The notes under the pieces: model-generated
The model's input: only the letters and a program-made list of their open reading frames with translations
Told to the model about the DNA's origin: nothing
The model's database searches: none
Part shown: piece after piece, positions 1-7,716 of the stretch
How positions within the stretch are numbered: the first letter of the stretch is position 1
How the letters are laid out: each line of letters starts with the position of its first letter
Position numbers and translations under genes: made by a program
Origin: Streptomyces sp. NRRL B-24085
GTDB lineage: Bacteria > Actinomycetota > Actinomycetes > Streptomycetales > Streptomycetaceae
Assembly (NCBI RefSeq): GCF_001282115.1
Contig: NZ_LJBR01000206.1
Span: 1 to 42,677 of the forward strand
DNA: 42,677 nt
Direction of reading: 5' to 3'

Positions 1-651
1 GCGAGCGCGGTCAACCTGCGGTTCATGACCGTGTGCGGGGTGCCGCTCGCCCGCTCGTCGGCCGCGCTCGCCCTGTACCTGCTGGCGGAGGCGGTCGGCC
101 GGCTCGCCCTGCTGAGCGCGCTCCTCGTCGCCTTCCCGGGCGCGCTGCGGCTCGGCACCCTGCTGCCCGGCACGGCGGCCGGTCCGCTGCTGCTGGGCCT
201 GGGCGCGGTGCTGGTGGCGGCCGTGGGTGTGCTCGCCGGGGTCCGCCGGGTGCGGACGGCGGTGGGCTCCTTCCTGCGGACCGCGCTGGGCGAGGCCCGC
301 TCGGTGCACGCCCGGCCGTCCCGGGCGCTCGCCCTGTGGGGCGGTGCGCTGGCCTTCCCGGCCCTCCAGGCGGCCGGTCTCGCCGCGGTGGGGCGGGCGA
401 TGGGGCTGTCGGTGCCGCCCGCGCACATGGCCCTCGCGTACCTCGCGGCGACCTGCGCGGTGGCGCTGGTGCCCACGCCGGGCGGGGTCGGATCGGTGGA
501 GGCGGCCCTGGTGGTGGCGCTGGTGGCGGCGGGCGGCCCGGCGGCCGTGGCCACGGCGGTGGTGCTCGCCTACCGGATCATCACGGTCTGGGTGCCGCTG
601 GTGCCGGGCGCGCTGACGCTGGGCGCGCTGGTGCGGCTGAAGGTGATCTGA
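1..651 (+). CDS. LPG synthase transmembrane-type (UPF0104) membrane protein, 5' truncated
   Basis: The reading frame is open from base 1, so the start lies outside the window; 216 residues remain. The sequence is almost entirely hydrophobic, with several membrane segments. It carries PTPGGVGSVEAAL at about residues 157-169, the signature of the lysylphosphatidylglycerol synthase transmembrane family (PF03706). Members are flippase-like integral membrane proteins, either alone or fused to aminoacyl-PG synthases. No soluble synthase domain follows, so this is a stand-alone membrane protein or the C-terminal part of a larger one. It ends 16 bases before the convergent oxidoreductase gene. The family is fairly sure; the substrate is unknown. 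Confidence 0.75.
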   Translation, partial: ASAVNLRFMTVCGVPLARSSAALALYLLAEAVGRLALLSALLVAFPGALRLGTLLPGTAAGPLLLGLGAVLVAAVGVLAGVRRVRTAVGSFLRTALGEARSVHARPSRALALWGGALAFPALQAAGLAAVGRAMGLSVPPAHMALAYLAATCAVALVPTPGGVGSVEAALVVALVAAGGPAAVATAVVLAYRIITVWVPLVPGALTLGALVRLKVI

Positions 652-667
652 CCGGCGCTCGTGTCGT

Positions 668-1891
668 TCACCGGTCGCCGAGCGTCACCCGCACGGGACC
701 GCCCCGGGGGTCGACCAGGTGGGTCCATCGCGCGGTGAGGGTGAGGGGCCGGTACGGAACCGCCCTGGCCAGTCGCCGGCGGTACAGCGTGCGGCCGTCC
801 TGGGTGACCCGCAGCAGCGGGCCGGTCAGCGGGGCCGTCGTGCGCAGGACGTACGGCCCGCGGTCGGCCGGGGTGACCCGGTTCGGGACGATCCGGCGCA
901 GCGGCGGCGCCACCGACAGCGGGACACCGTCCGGGGCTGCGGCTCCGGCGAGTGCCTCCAGGACGGTTCCGGCCACGTGCGCCCCTTCGCGGGCCGCGGT
1001 CGCCGCGCTCTCCCCGGGGTGCAGCACACTGCCGACCGCGAACACGCCGGGCCGTGAGGTGCGCAGCGACCCGTCGACGGCCGGGCCCCGGGTGCCGGTG
1101 TCCAGGATCAGGCCGCCGCGCCGGGCGAGTTCGTGCTCGGGCACGAAGTCGCCGGTGAACACGACGGTGTCGCAGGGCAGTACGGCCGTCCTGCCGTCAC
1201 GGTGCCGCACCCGCACGCCCGACAGCCGGCCGTGGCCGAGGAGTTCGGTGACCGTGGTGCCGGTGAGCAGCGGAATGCGCTGCCGCAGGCGGGCGTCGGC
1301 GGCGCGGGCGGGCGTGGTCCGCGCCCGGGGCAGGCCGGTGAGCATGGCGACGACGTCCGCTCCGGCGGCCCGTACGGTGGCGGCCGCCGCGTAGGAGACG
1401 TCCTCCGCGCCGACCACGACCGCGCGCTCCCCGACGCGCTGCCCGTACCGGTGCACGGCCTGCTGGAGTTCGCCGGTGGTGAGGACACCGGCGGGGCGGG
1501 TGCCGGGCACCAGCCGTGCGGAGCGCGGGCGTTCACGGGCGCCGGTGGCCAGGACGACCGCCCGCGCCTCGATCGTCTCCGGTCCGCGCGGGCCGACGGT
1601 GTGCAGCGACAGCGGCCCCGTCCAGTCGAGGGCGGTGACCCCGGGACGTACGACGGCTCCGGCGCCCTCGGCCGCGGTGACGAGGAGCCGGGCGCAGGCG
1701 GGCCCGGTCAGGGGGTGCAGCCAGGTGCCGAAGCCGCCGTGGGCACAGTGCCGGGGCACTCCCCCGGCCTGCGGTTCGCGGTCCAGGACCTCGATGCGGG
1801 CCACCCGGGCCGCGGCCAGGCGGGCGGCGGCCGCGAGTCCGGCGGGACCGGCGCCGACGATCAGGACGTCGACCTGACGCGCACCGCTCAC
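668..1891 (-). CDS. FAD-dependent oxidoreductase of a glycerol/polyol operon
   Basis: A 407-residue flavoprotein. An N-terminal Rossmann motif GAGPAG (residues 13-18) binds FAD, ATGARERP follows mid-protein, and TGDFVP is the second flavin-contact motif. This is the pyridine-nucleotide-disulfide oxidoreductase fold seen in HcnB- and sarcosine-oxidase-alpha-like proteins. About 100 residues at the C-terminus look like a beta-rich extension. The GTG start at 1891 overlaps the TGA of the GlpA-like gene (GTGA), so translation is probably coupled. In bacteria this type of protein often partners a GlpA-like dehydrogenase and passes electrons onward. I infer that it is the electron-transfer partner of the neighbouring dehydrogenase; its own acceptor is unknown. 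Confidence 0.8.
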   Translation of the reverse strand: MSGARQVDVLIVGAGPAGLAAAARLAAARVARIEVLDREPQAGGVPRHCAHGGFGTWLHPLTGPACARLLVTAAEGAGAVVRPGVTALDWTGPLSLHTVGPRGPETIEARAVVLATGARERPRSARLVPGTRPAGVLTTGELQQAVHRYGQRVGERAVVVGAEDVSYAAAATVRAAGADVVAMLTGLPRARTTPARAADARLRQRIPLLTGTTVTELLGHGRLSGVRVRHRDGRTAVLPCDTVVFTGDFVPEHELARRGGLILDTGTRGPAVDGSLRTSRPGVFAVGSVLHPGESAATAAREGAHVAGTVLEALAGAAAPDGVPLSVAPPLRRIVPNRVTPADRGPYVLRTTAPLTGPLLRVTQDGRTLYRRRLARAVPYRPLTLTARWTHLVDPRGGPVRVTLGDR

Positions 1892-3306
1892 CTCCGTGCC
1901 TCCTCGAACAGCTCCCGCACCGCGGCCCCGCAGTGGAAGCCCTGGCACCGGCCCGCCCGGGCCCGGGTCCGGCGGCGCAGTCCGTCCAGGCCGGCCGGGG
2001 GGATCGTGCCGGTGAGCGCGTCGCGGATCTCGCCGCGGGTGACCCGCTCGCAGTGGCAGACGAGGGTGCCGTACTCGGGGTCGGCGGCGATGAGTTCGGG
2101 CCGCTGGTAGGGGCGCGGGAACGCCTCGCCGAGGTTGGGCATGCGGACCGGTTCGAGTTCCTCGGCGGGCCCCGGGTCCAGTCCGGCGTCGGCGAGCAGG
2201 TCCGTCACGTGCGCGGCGATGGCGAGCGAGGCGGTCAGTCCGGTCGAGCGGATGCCGCCGACGGTGACGTACGCCTGCCCGGGGTGGGCCGCGATGCGGT
2301 AGTCCTCGTGCTCGGTGGCCGCGCGCAGGCCCGCGTAGACGGCGGTGACCTCCTCGTCGAGCAGGCGGGGCAGGATGCGGCGGCCCTGGTCCCGGAGTGC
2401 CCGCAGGCCCTCGGCGGTGGAGTGGGTGGCCCGCTTGTCGTCCAGGTCCTCGGCGGTGGGGCCGAGGAGGACGTTGCCGTACACGGTGGGGGCGACCAGG
2501 ACGCCCTTGCCGAGGGCGGTGGGGACGGGCAGCAGGATGTGCCGCACCAGGTCGCGGGCGAACTTGTCGAAGACGAGGAGCTGGCCGCGGCGCGGGGTGA
2601 CCGTGAAGTCGTCGTGGCCGAGGGCACGGTCGAGGGTGTCGGCGTGCAGGCCGGCGGCGTTGACGAGCCAACGGGTGCGCAGGGTGCCCCGGTCCGTGTC
2701 GAGGACGTGGGTGTCGTCGTCCCGGCCGACCGTCCCGACCCGGGTGCCGAGGTGGAGGTCGACGCCGTTGCGGACGGCCTGGGTGGCGTACGCCAGGGTC
2801 GTCGTCCAGGGGCAGACGATGCTCTCGCCGGGCACGTGCAGGGCGCCGAGTGCGCCGGGGCCCAGGTGGGGTTCGCGCGCGTAGAGCTCGTCCGGGCCGA
2901 TCGGACGGGTGTCCGGGCAGTCGTTGCGCTCGGCCTTGTCCAGCAGGCGGGGCAGGGCGGCGAGTTGCTCCTCGTCCCAGGCCACGAGGAGTGCGCCGAC
3001 GGGTTCCACGGGGATGCCGGTGGCGGCCGCGTAGTCGGCGAGCAGCCGTGCGCCTTCCCTCACCAGGCGGGCCTCCAGGGAGCCCGGGGTGGCGTCGAAG
3101 CCGGTGTGCAGGATGGCGGTGTTGGCCTTCGAGCTGCCCTGGCCGATGTCGTCCTGGGCCTCGACGAGCGCGACGCGGAGACGGGGGTGGTGCGCGAGGG
3201 CCCTGGCTGTCGCGCTGCCGACCACACCGGCGCCGACGACCGTGACGTCGTACGGCGTTGCGGGCAGGGGACCGTGGCGGGTGACGGTTCCTTCCGCGCG
3301 TTTCAC
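1888..3306 (-). CDS. GlpA-like FAD-dependent glycerol-3-phosphate dehydrogenase with C-terminal BFD-like [2Fe-2S] domain
   Basis: A 472-residue DAO-fold protein with GAGVVG (residues 25-30) for FAD. The tail has the cysteine pattern C417-x-C419 ... C454-x4-C459 of a BFD-like [2Fe-2S] domain. This layout is that of anaerobic-type GlpA or the NAD(P)/FAD-dependent oxidoreductases of glycerol operons, not of aerobic GlpD. The expected reaction is oxidation of a polyol phosphate (sn-glycerol 3-phosphate or an analogue), with electrons leaving through the Fe-S domain. The GTG start at 3306 overlaps the kinase stop (GTGA) and the stop overlaps the next start (GTGA), so three genes are chained. The DUF1667 protein often found with this type is absent here. 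Confidence 0.85.
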   Translation of the reverse strand: MKRAEGTVTRHGPLPATPYDVTVVGAGVVGSATARALAHHPRLRVALVEAQDDIGQGSSKANTAILHTGFDATPGSLEARLVREGARLLADYAAATGIPVEPVGALLVAWDEEQLAALPRLLDKAERNDCPDTRPIGPDELYAREPHLGPGALGALHVPGESIVCPWTTTLAYATQAVRNGVDLHLGTRVGTVGRDDDTHVLDTDRGTLRTRWLVNAAGLHADTLDRALGHDDFTVTPRRGQLLVFDKFARDLVRHILLPVPTALGKGVLVAPTVYGNVLLGPTAEDLDDKRATHSTAEGLRALRDQGRRILPRLLDEEVTAVYAGLRAATEHEDYRIAAHPGQAYVTVGGIRSTGLTASLAIAAHVTDLLADAGLDPGPAEELEPVRMPNLGEAFPRPYQRPELIAADPEYGTLVCHCERVTRGEIRDALTGTIPPAGLDGLRRRTRARAGRCQGFHCGAAVRELFEEARR

Positions 3307-4742
3307 CGGGGCGTTCCTTCGAGCAGTGCCGTGACCGCGCTGCGGAAGCCGCCCAGTCGGTCGGCCGCCTCCTGCGGTGACACCTTCGGCTCGTAGACCG
3401 TGGCCGGCCTCCAGTCGGGCAGTGCGTCGGCCGGCTCCAGGCCGGGTTCCGCGCCGAGGCGTGCCAGGGCGCCCACGCCGAGGGCCGTCGCGTCCGGCAG
3501 TGCCGACACCTCGACCGGGCGCTGGAGCAGGTCGGCCTGGGTCTGCATGAGGAGGGTGGAGCGGGTGAGGCCCCCGTCGACGCGCAGGACGTCCAGCGGT
3601 GTGCCGAGGTCCCGCGCGGCGGCCTCGGCGAGCTCCACGACCTGGGCCGCCAGGCCCTCGCACAGGGCGCGCACCAGGTGCCCGGGACCCGTGTCGAGGC
3701 CGAGGCCGGTCAGGGAGCCCCGCAGGTCGCCCCGCCACCAGGGGGCCGCGAGTCCGGCCAGGGCGGGGACGAAGGTGACCCCGCCGCTGTCGGGCACCGC
3801 ACCGCCCACCGCGTCGAGGTCGGCCGCGCCGCCGATGACACCCAGGTCGGTGAGCCAGCGGACCGCGGACGCGGCCGTGTACACCTGGCCGTCCAGGCAG
3901 TAGCTCGTACGCCCGTCGAGCCGCCAGGCCACGCAGCTCACCAGTCCCGAACCGCCGCGCCGGGGTTCGGACCCGGTGTTGGCGAACAGGAACGCCCCGG
4001 TCCCGTAGGTGCACTTGGCGCCGCCGGGTGCCGTGACGCGCTGGGCGAGCAGGGCGGCCTGCTGGTCCACGGCCAGGCCGGTGAGCGGGATCTCCGGGCC
4101 GAACGCCCTGGTCGCGCCGGCCTGTCGGGCGTTGTCGACGATCTCGGGGAGCCGTTCGCCGGCGAGGCCGTACAGGTCGAGGGCGCGCGCCGACCACTGC
4201 GCGCGGTCGAGGTCGAGGAGCTGGGTGCGCCCGGCGGTGGCGGCGTCCGTGACGAAGGCGCCGGTGAGCCGGTGGACGAGCCAGACGTCGCTGGTGGTGA
4301 CGACGCCCTCCCGGGTGAGGTGACGCCGTATCCACGCCATCTTGGGCGCGGCGAAGTACGGGTCCAGCGGGAGTCCGGTCAGCTCCCGCAACTCGTCGCC
4401 GTGTGCGGAGAGTTCGGCACACACGGACTCCGCCCGGCGGTCCTGCCACACGAGCGCGTCGGTGAGCGGCCGGCCCGTCGTCGGGTCCCAGGCGAGCACG
4501 GTCTCCCCCTGGTTGGCGAGGCCCAGCGCGGCCACGGGTTCACCCGCCTGCGCCAGGGCCCGCGAACCCGCCTCGATCACCGAGTCGTACAGCTGCGCGG
4601 GGTCGACCTCGACCAGGCCGCCGGAGAGGTGACGGGGCCGCACCTCGGCGAACCCGGTGCCGAGGACACCGCGTTCGGGGCAGATCACCAGGGCCTTGGT
4701 GCCGGAGGTGCCCTGGTCGACGGCGAGCACCGGACCGGTCAT
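3303..4742 (-). CDS. FGGY-family kinase, glycerol-kinase-like
   Basis: A 479-residue FGGY carbohydrate kinase, close to the usual 500 of GlpK. An N-terminal phosphate-binding DQGTSGTKA (residues 9-17), DPYFAAPKMAWI, and DQQAALLAQ with the presumed catalytic aspartate all match glycerol kinase. The loop that reads NQRET in GlpK reads N77-Q-G-E-T here, so the Arg that contacts glycerol is a Gly. The substrate may therefore differ from glycerol. The ATG at 4742 is preceded by GGGAGGGG. It is the first gene of the three-gene operon and lies about 90 bases downstream of a perfect inverted repeat (4833-4857), the likely operator. FGGY identity is certain; specificity is not. Confidence 0.85.
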   Translation of the reverse strand: MTGPVLAVDQGTSGTKALVICPERGVLGTGFAEVRPRHLSGGLVEVDPAQLYDSVIEAGSRALAQAGEPVAALGLANQGETVLAWDPTTGRPLTDALVWQDRRAESVCAELSAHGDELRELTGLPLDPYFAAPKMAWIRRHLTREGVVTTSDVWLVHRLTGAFVTDAATAGRTQLLDLDRAQWSARALDLYGLAGERLPEIVDNARQAGATRAFGPEIPLTGLAVDQQAALLAQRVTAPGGAKCTYGTGAFLFANTGSEPRRGGSGLVSCVAWRLDGRTSYCLDGQVYTAASAVRWLTDLGVIGGAADLDAVGGAVPDSGGVTFVPALAGLAAPWWRGDLRGSLTGLGLDTGPGHLVRALCEGLAAQVVELAEAAARDLGTPLDVLRVDGGLTRSTLLMQTQADLLQRPVEVSALPDATALGVGALARLGAEPGLEPADALPDWRPATVYEPKVSPQEAADRLGGFRSAVTALLEGTPR

Positions 4743-4832
4743 CGCACCCCTCCCGAAGTGATCACGATCCGACAGCCTGCCGCTGCCGTCCGTACCGCGT
4801 CAAGGCGCTCCCACCAGCGGTTGCCCGCCCGC

Positions 4833-4857
4833 GTTGACTGGTCGATCACCAGTCAAC
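4833..4857. promoter_or_regulatory. perfect inverted repeat, probable regulator operator upstream of the kinase operon
   Basis: GTTGACTGGT, CGATC, ACCAGTCAAC: 10-bp arms matching perfectly around a 5-bp spacer. It lies between the divergent kinase operon (start 4742) and the plus-strand gene at 5031. The core ACTGGT...ACCAGT resembles GntR-family operators such as the DasR site, with one base of extra spacing. No regulator gene is adjacent. Confidence 0.6.
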
Positions 4858-4921
4858 TCGCCCTGTTTCACAAGAAGTTCTCAATGATCGGGAAGGTGGT
4901 GTGCTGTCGTTTGTCCGCCCC

Positions 4922-4927
4922 TATAGT
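4922..4927 (+). promoter_or_regulatory. candidate -10 box TATAGT
   Basis: TATAGT is a strong -10 hexamer in a very GC-rich setting, about 104 bases upstream of the 5031 start. No good -35 is visible 16-18 bases upstream. It would give a leader of roughly 95 bases. Confidence 0.4.
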
Positions 4928-4977
4928 GACCGCCGACCGACGCGCGATCTCCTCAACCGCCGCCCCGAGGAGGGCTG

Positions 4978-5031
4978 TTGTTACTCCACCCTGCCGTCCT
5001 GCCCGGTCCCGCGTCCGGGGCGGGCCGGTGA
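4978..5031 (+). other. possible 17-codon leader ORF with a TTA codon
   Basis: GAGGAGGG at 4967-4974 precedes TTG at 4978. The second codon is TTA, and the frame ends with TGA at 5029-5031, sharing its A with the ATG at 5031 (TGATG). The main gene has no good Shine-Dalgarno of its own, so coupling through this ORF is plausible. The spacing from the ribosome site is short, which weakens the case. Confidence 0.3.
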
Positions 5032-6020
5032 TGGCCAGAGAAGGAGCACGCCCCGTATACGATCCCGCCGGCCACGACCCGGAACTGCGCGCCGCCCTCC
5101 AGGAGGTCCGCACCGGGCGCTGGATGTCGATGCGCACCCTGCTGGAGCGGACCACCGCCTGGTGGCAGTGGACCCAGCGCACCCAGGTGCTGGCCGCGGC
5201 GGCGGCGGGCACCGACGTGGTGCGGGCCTGGCTCAGCGAGGAGCCCGGCAGCGTGCCGGCCGCGGTGATGCGGGCCCGGGTCGCCGTGGAGCGCGCGCTG
5301 CGGGCCCGGCGCGAGCGGCACCGCCGTACGCACGAACTGTGGATCGAGGCCTGGGACGTCAGCCGGACCGCGGCCCGGATCGCGGCCCACGACCCGGTGC
5401 CCTGGGTGTGCCTGCTGGCCCTGGCGCAGCTCGACGACCGGCTGCTGTGGGAGGAGCACCGGGCCGAGCCGCCCGGGCCGATGCTGCCGCCGGGGCCCTG
5501 GGGGCTGCTGGCCGAGGCCGACAAGCGGGACCCGTACAACCGTGAGGCCCACCACCGCATGCTGCAGTTCCTGTACGCGCGGGCCTCCTCGGGGCGGCTG
5601 GCGGAGGCGGTCGGCTACGCGCACTGGGCGGCCGAGTCCGCCCCGCCGGGATCCGCGCTCCATGTGCTGCCGCTGTACGTACGGGTCGAGCGCTACCGGC
5701 GCAGCGCCGGGCACAGCGCCGCGCTCGACCTGCACTGGGTGGCCGAGGACGCGGTCCGGGAGGCGGGCCGGGCGCACGGGGCCTGGTTCGCGCGGGCCCC
5801 CGCCGAGGAGCGCACCCCGCTCGACCTCAACCATCTCGCTCACGCCCTGTGGGGCGCCCTGCGGTTCGAGGCGGCGACCGAGGTGTTCGACGCGCTCGGT
5901 CCCTACTACACGCCGCTGCCCTGGTCCTACCGCGCCGACGCGAGCGGCGAGCGGGGGCAGGGCGTGCAGGTCTTCCTCCAGGCGCGGGCCCGCAGCCGGT
6001 CCGCGGTGCAGGGCCCCTGA
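5031..6020 (+). CDS. protein of unknown function, alpha-helical repeat-like
   Basis: A 329-residue protein I do not recognise. It is soluble, without signal peptide or membrane segments, rich in Ala, Arg, Trp and Leu, and reads as successive helical hairpins. Segments such as the one near AEADKRDPYNREAHHRML resemble TPR or solenoid repeats. The reading frame stays open far upstream, but codon use, the promoter-like TATAGT and homology-style start support ATG at 5031. No catalytic motif is visible. It lies 39 bases before the amino-acid permease and may share its transcript. A scaffold or binding role is only a guess. Confidence 0.65.
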   Translation: MAREGARPVYDPAGHDPELRAALQEVRTGRWMSMRTLLERTTAWWQWTQRTQVLAAAAAGTDVVRAWLSEEPGSVPAAVMRARVAVERALRARRERHRRTHELWIEAWDVSRTAARIAAHDPVPWVCLLALAQLDDRLLWEEHRAEPPGPMLPPGPWGLLAEADKRDPYNREAHHRMLQFLYARASSGRLAEAVGYAHWAAESAPPGSALHVLPLYVRVERYRRSAGHSAALDLHWVAEDAVREAGRAHGAWFARAPAEERTPLDLNHLAHALWGALRFEAATEVFDALGPYYTPLPWSYRADASGERGQGVQVFLQARARSRSAVQGP

Positions 6021-6059
6021 CTCCCGTCCGTCCCCCGCCCCTTCACCGGAGGTCTCCGT

Positions 6060-7583
6060 ATGTCGTCAGAACCGTCGATGTCCCCCGAGGTCCCGCAGCC
6101 CGACGAGGAGCAGCGGCTGCGCGAACTGGGCTACCGGCCCGTGCTCGCCCGGCGCATGGGCGGCTTCGGCAACTTCGCGATCAGCTTCTCGGTGATCTCG
6201 ATCCTGTCCGGCTGCATGACCCTGTACGGCTTCGGCATGGGCGCCGGCGGCCCCGCGGTGATGCTGTGGGGCTGGGCCGGCGTCGGCCTGTTCGTGCTGT
6301 GCGTGGGACTCGCGCTGGCGGAGGTCACCAGCGCCTATCCGACGTCCGGCGCCCTGTACTACATGGCGGACCGGCTCGGCGGGCGCCGCTGGGGCTGGTA
6401 CACGGGCTGGCTGAACCTGCTCGGTCTGCTCGGCGCGATCGCGGGCATCGACTACGGGGCCGCCCTGTTCGCGGGCGCGTTCGCCAACCTCCAGTGGGGC
6501 TTCGAGCCGACCCCGGGGAAGACCATGCTGATCTTCCTGGCGATCCTGTCGCTGCACGCGGTGCTGAACCTGTTCGGCGTGCGGCTGGTCTCCGTGCTCA
6601 ACTCGATCAGCGTGTGGTGGCACCTGGCCGGTGTGGCGGTCATCGTCGGTGCCCTGTGGATCGTCCCGGACAGCCACCGGTCGCCGTCCTTCGTGTTCAC
6701 GGAGTTCGTCAACGACACCGGCTGGCACAACCCCGTCTACGTGGCCGCGATCGGCCTGCTGCTCGCGCAGTACACCTTCTCCGGCTACGACGCCTCCGCC
6801 CACCTGTCCGAGGAGACCTCCAACGCCTCGGTGTCGGCGGCCAAGGGCATCGTGCGGGCGATCTGGGTGTCCTGGGTCGCCGGGTTCGTGCTGCTCGCGG
6901 GGCTCACCTTCGCGATCCAGGACTACGACGCCACCCGGGCCAGCGCGACCGGGGTGCCGCCCGCCCAGATCCTGCTCGACGGGCTCGGCACCGACGGCGC
7001 GAGCGCGCTGCTCGTCGTGGTGATCGTGGCCCAGCTCTTCTGCGGGAACGCCGAGGTCGCCGCGGCCAGCCGGATGGTGTTCGCGTTCAGCCGGGACAAG
7101 GCTCTGCCGGGCTCCGCGCTGTGGCGGAAGGTCAGCGCCCGCACCCAGACGCCGGTGGCCGCCGTGTGGCTGTCGGTCGTGGTCGCCGGGGTGCTCGCCC
7201 TGCCCTCGCTGTACTCGGCGACCGCCTACGGCGCGGTGACCGCGATCAACGTCATCGGCATCACGCCCGCGTACGCCATCCCCGTCCTGCTGCGGCTGCG
7301 CGCGGGGGACCGTTTTCAGCCGGGTCCGTGGAGCCTGGGCAGGTGGAGCAAGCCCATCGGATGGACGGCCGTGGTGTGGGTGGCGTGTGTGACGGTGCTG
7401 TTCTGCCTGCCGCAGTCCTCGCCGGTGACGGTGGACACGATGAACTACGCCTCCGTGGCGCTGGCCGTCGTCCTGCTCCTGGCCACGGTGTGGTGGTTCG
7501 TGGCCCGGCGCTCCTACGGAACGCCCACGACCGCCGCCTACTCCGACCGGGAACAGGCCGAACTCGCCGAGGGCATCGTCTGA
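6060..7583 (+). CDS. APC-superfamily amino acid permease (GABA/BAT1 type)
   Basis: A 507-residue integral membrane transporter with about 12 hydrophobic segments. The N-terminal motif RRMGGFGNFAISFSVIS, then SAYPTSGALYYMADRLGG and a central FSGYDASAHLSEETSNAS, identify the amino acid-choline transporter/GABA permease branch of the APC superfamily. It would import an amino acid or amine across the cytoplasmic membrane with a proton or by exchange. GGAGG lies 8 bases before the ATG. Two tandem hairpins follow the stop. The substrate cannot be read from the sequence; choline, GABA, ethanolamine and ordinary amino acids are all possible. Confidence 0.88.
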   Translation: MSSEPSMSPEVPQPDEEQRLRELGYRPVLARRMGGFGNFAISFSVISILSGCMTLYGFGMGAGGPAVMLWGWAGVGLFVLCVGLALAEVTSAYPTSGALYYMADRLGGRRWGWYTGWLNLLGLLGAIAGIDYGAALFAGAFANLQWGFEPTPGKTMLIFLAILSLHAVLNLFGVRLVSVLNSISVWWHLAGVAVIVGALWIVPDSHRSPSFVFTEFVNDTGWHNPVYVAAIGLLLAQYTFSGYDASAHLSEETSNASVSAAKGIVRAIWVSWVAGFVLLAGLTFAIQDYDATRASATGVPPAQILLDGLGTDGASALLVVVIVAQLFCGNAEVAAASRMVFAFSRDKALPGSALWRKVSARTQTPVAAVWLSVVVAGVLALPSLYSATAYGAVTAINVIGITPAYAIPVLLRLRAGDRFQPGPWSLGRWSKPIGWTAVVWVACVTVLFCLPQSSPVTVDTMNYASVALAVVLLLATVWWFVARRSYGTPTTAAYSDREQAELAEGIV

Positions 7584-7584
7584 A

Positions 7585-7637
7585 ACCGGGCGATCCGGCG
7601 CCCCGCCCGGTACGAACTGCCGTGTCGGATACGGCAG
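7585..7637 (+). terminator. two tandem hairpins after the permease
   Basis: The first stem is ACCGGGCG/CGCCCGGT (7585-7592 and 7604-7611). The second is CTGCCGT/ACGGCAG (7617-7623 and 7631-7637). Both are perfect. There is no T tract, as is usual in Streptomyces. Confidence 0.6.
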
Positions 7638-7716
7638 GATGAGCGGTCGCGTCGGCCACGGAACCTCCACACGGCCGACGCGATCGCACATCCCGCAATA
7701 TCGAACAGGTGGCAAC

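Noticed and set aside
3678..5030. Upstream extension of the 5031 gene across the kinase gene
   Set aside because: The extension is antisense to the kinase and lacks conserved residues; a promoter-like box and a normal gene start lie between 4922 and 5031.
7639..7716. Earlier ATG start for the MscS channel
   Set aside because: It overlaps the hairpin region after the permease and adds basic, non-conserved residues; GTG 7717 has a better ribosome site.
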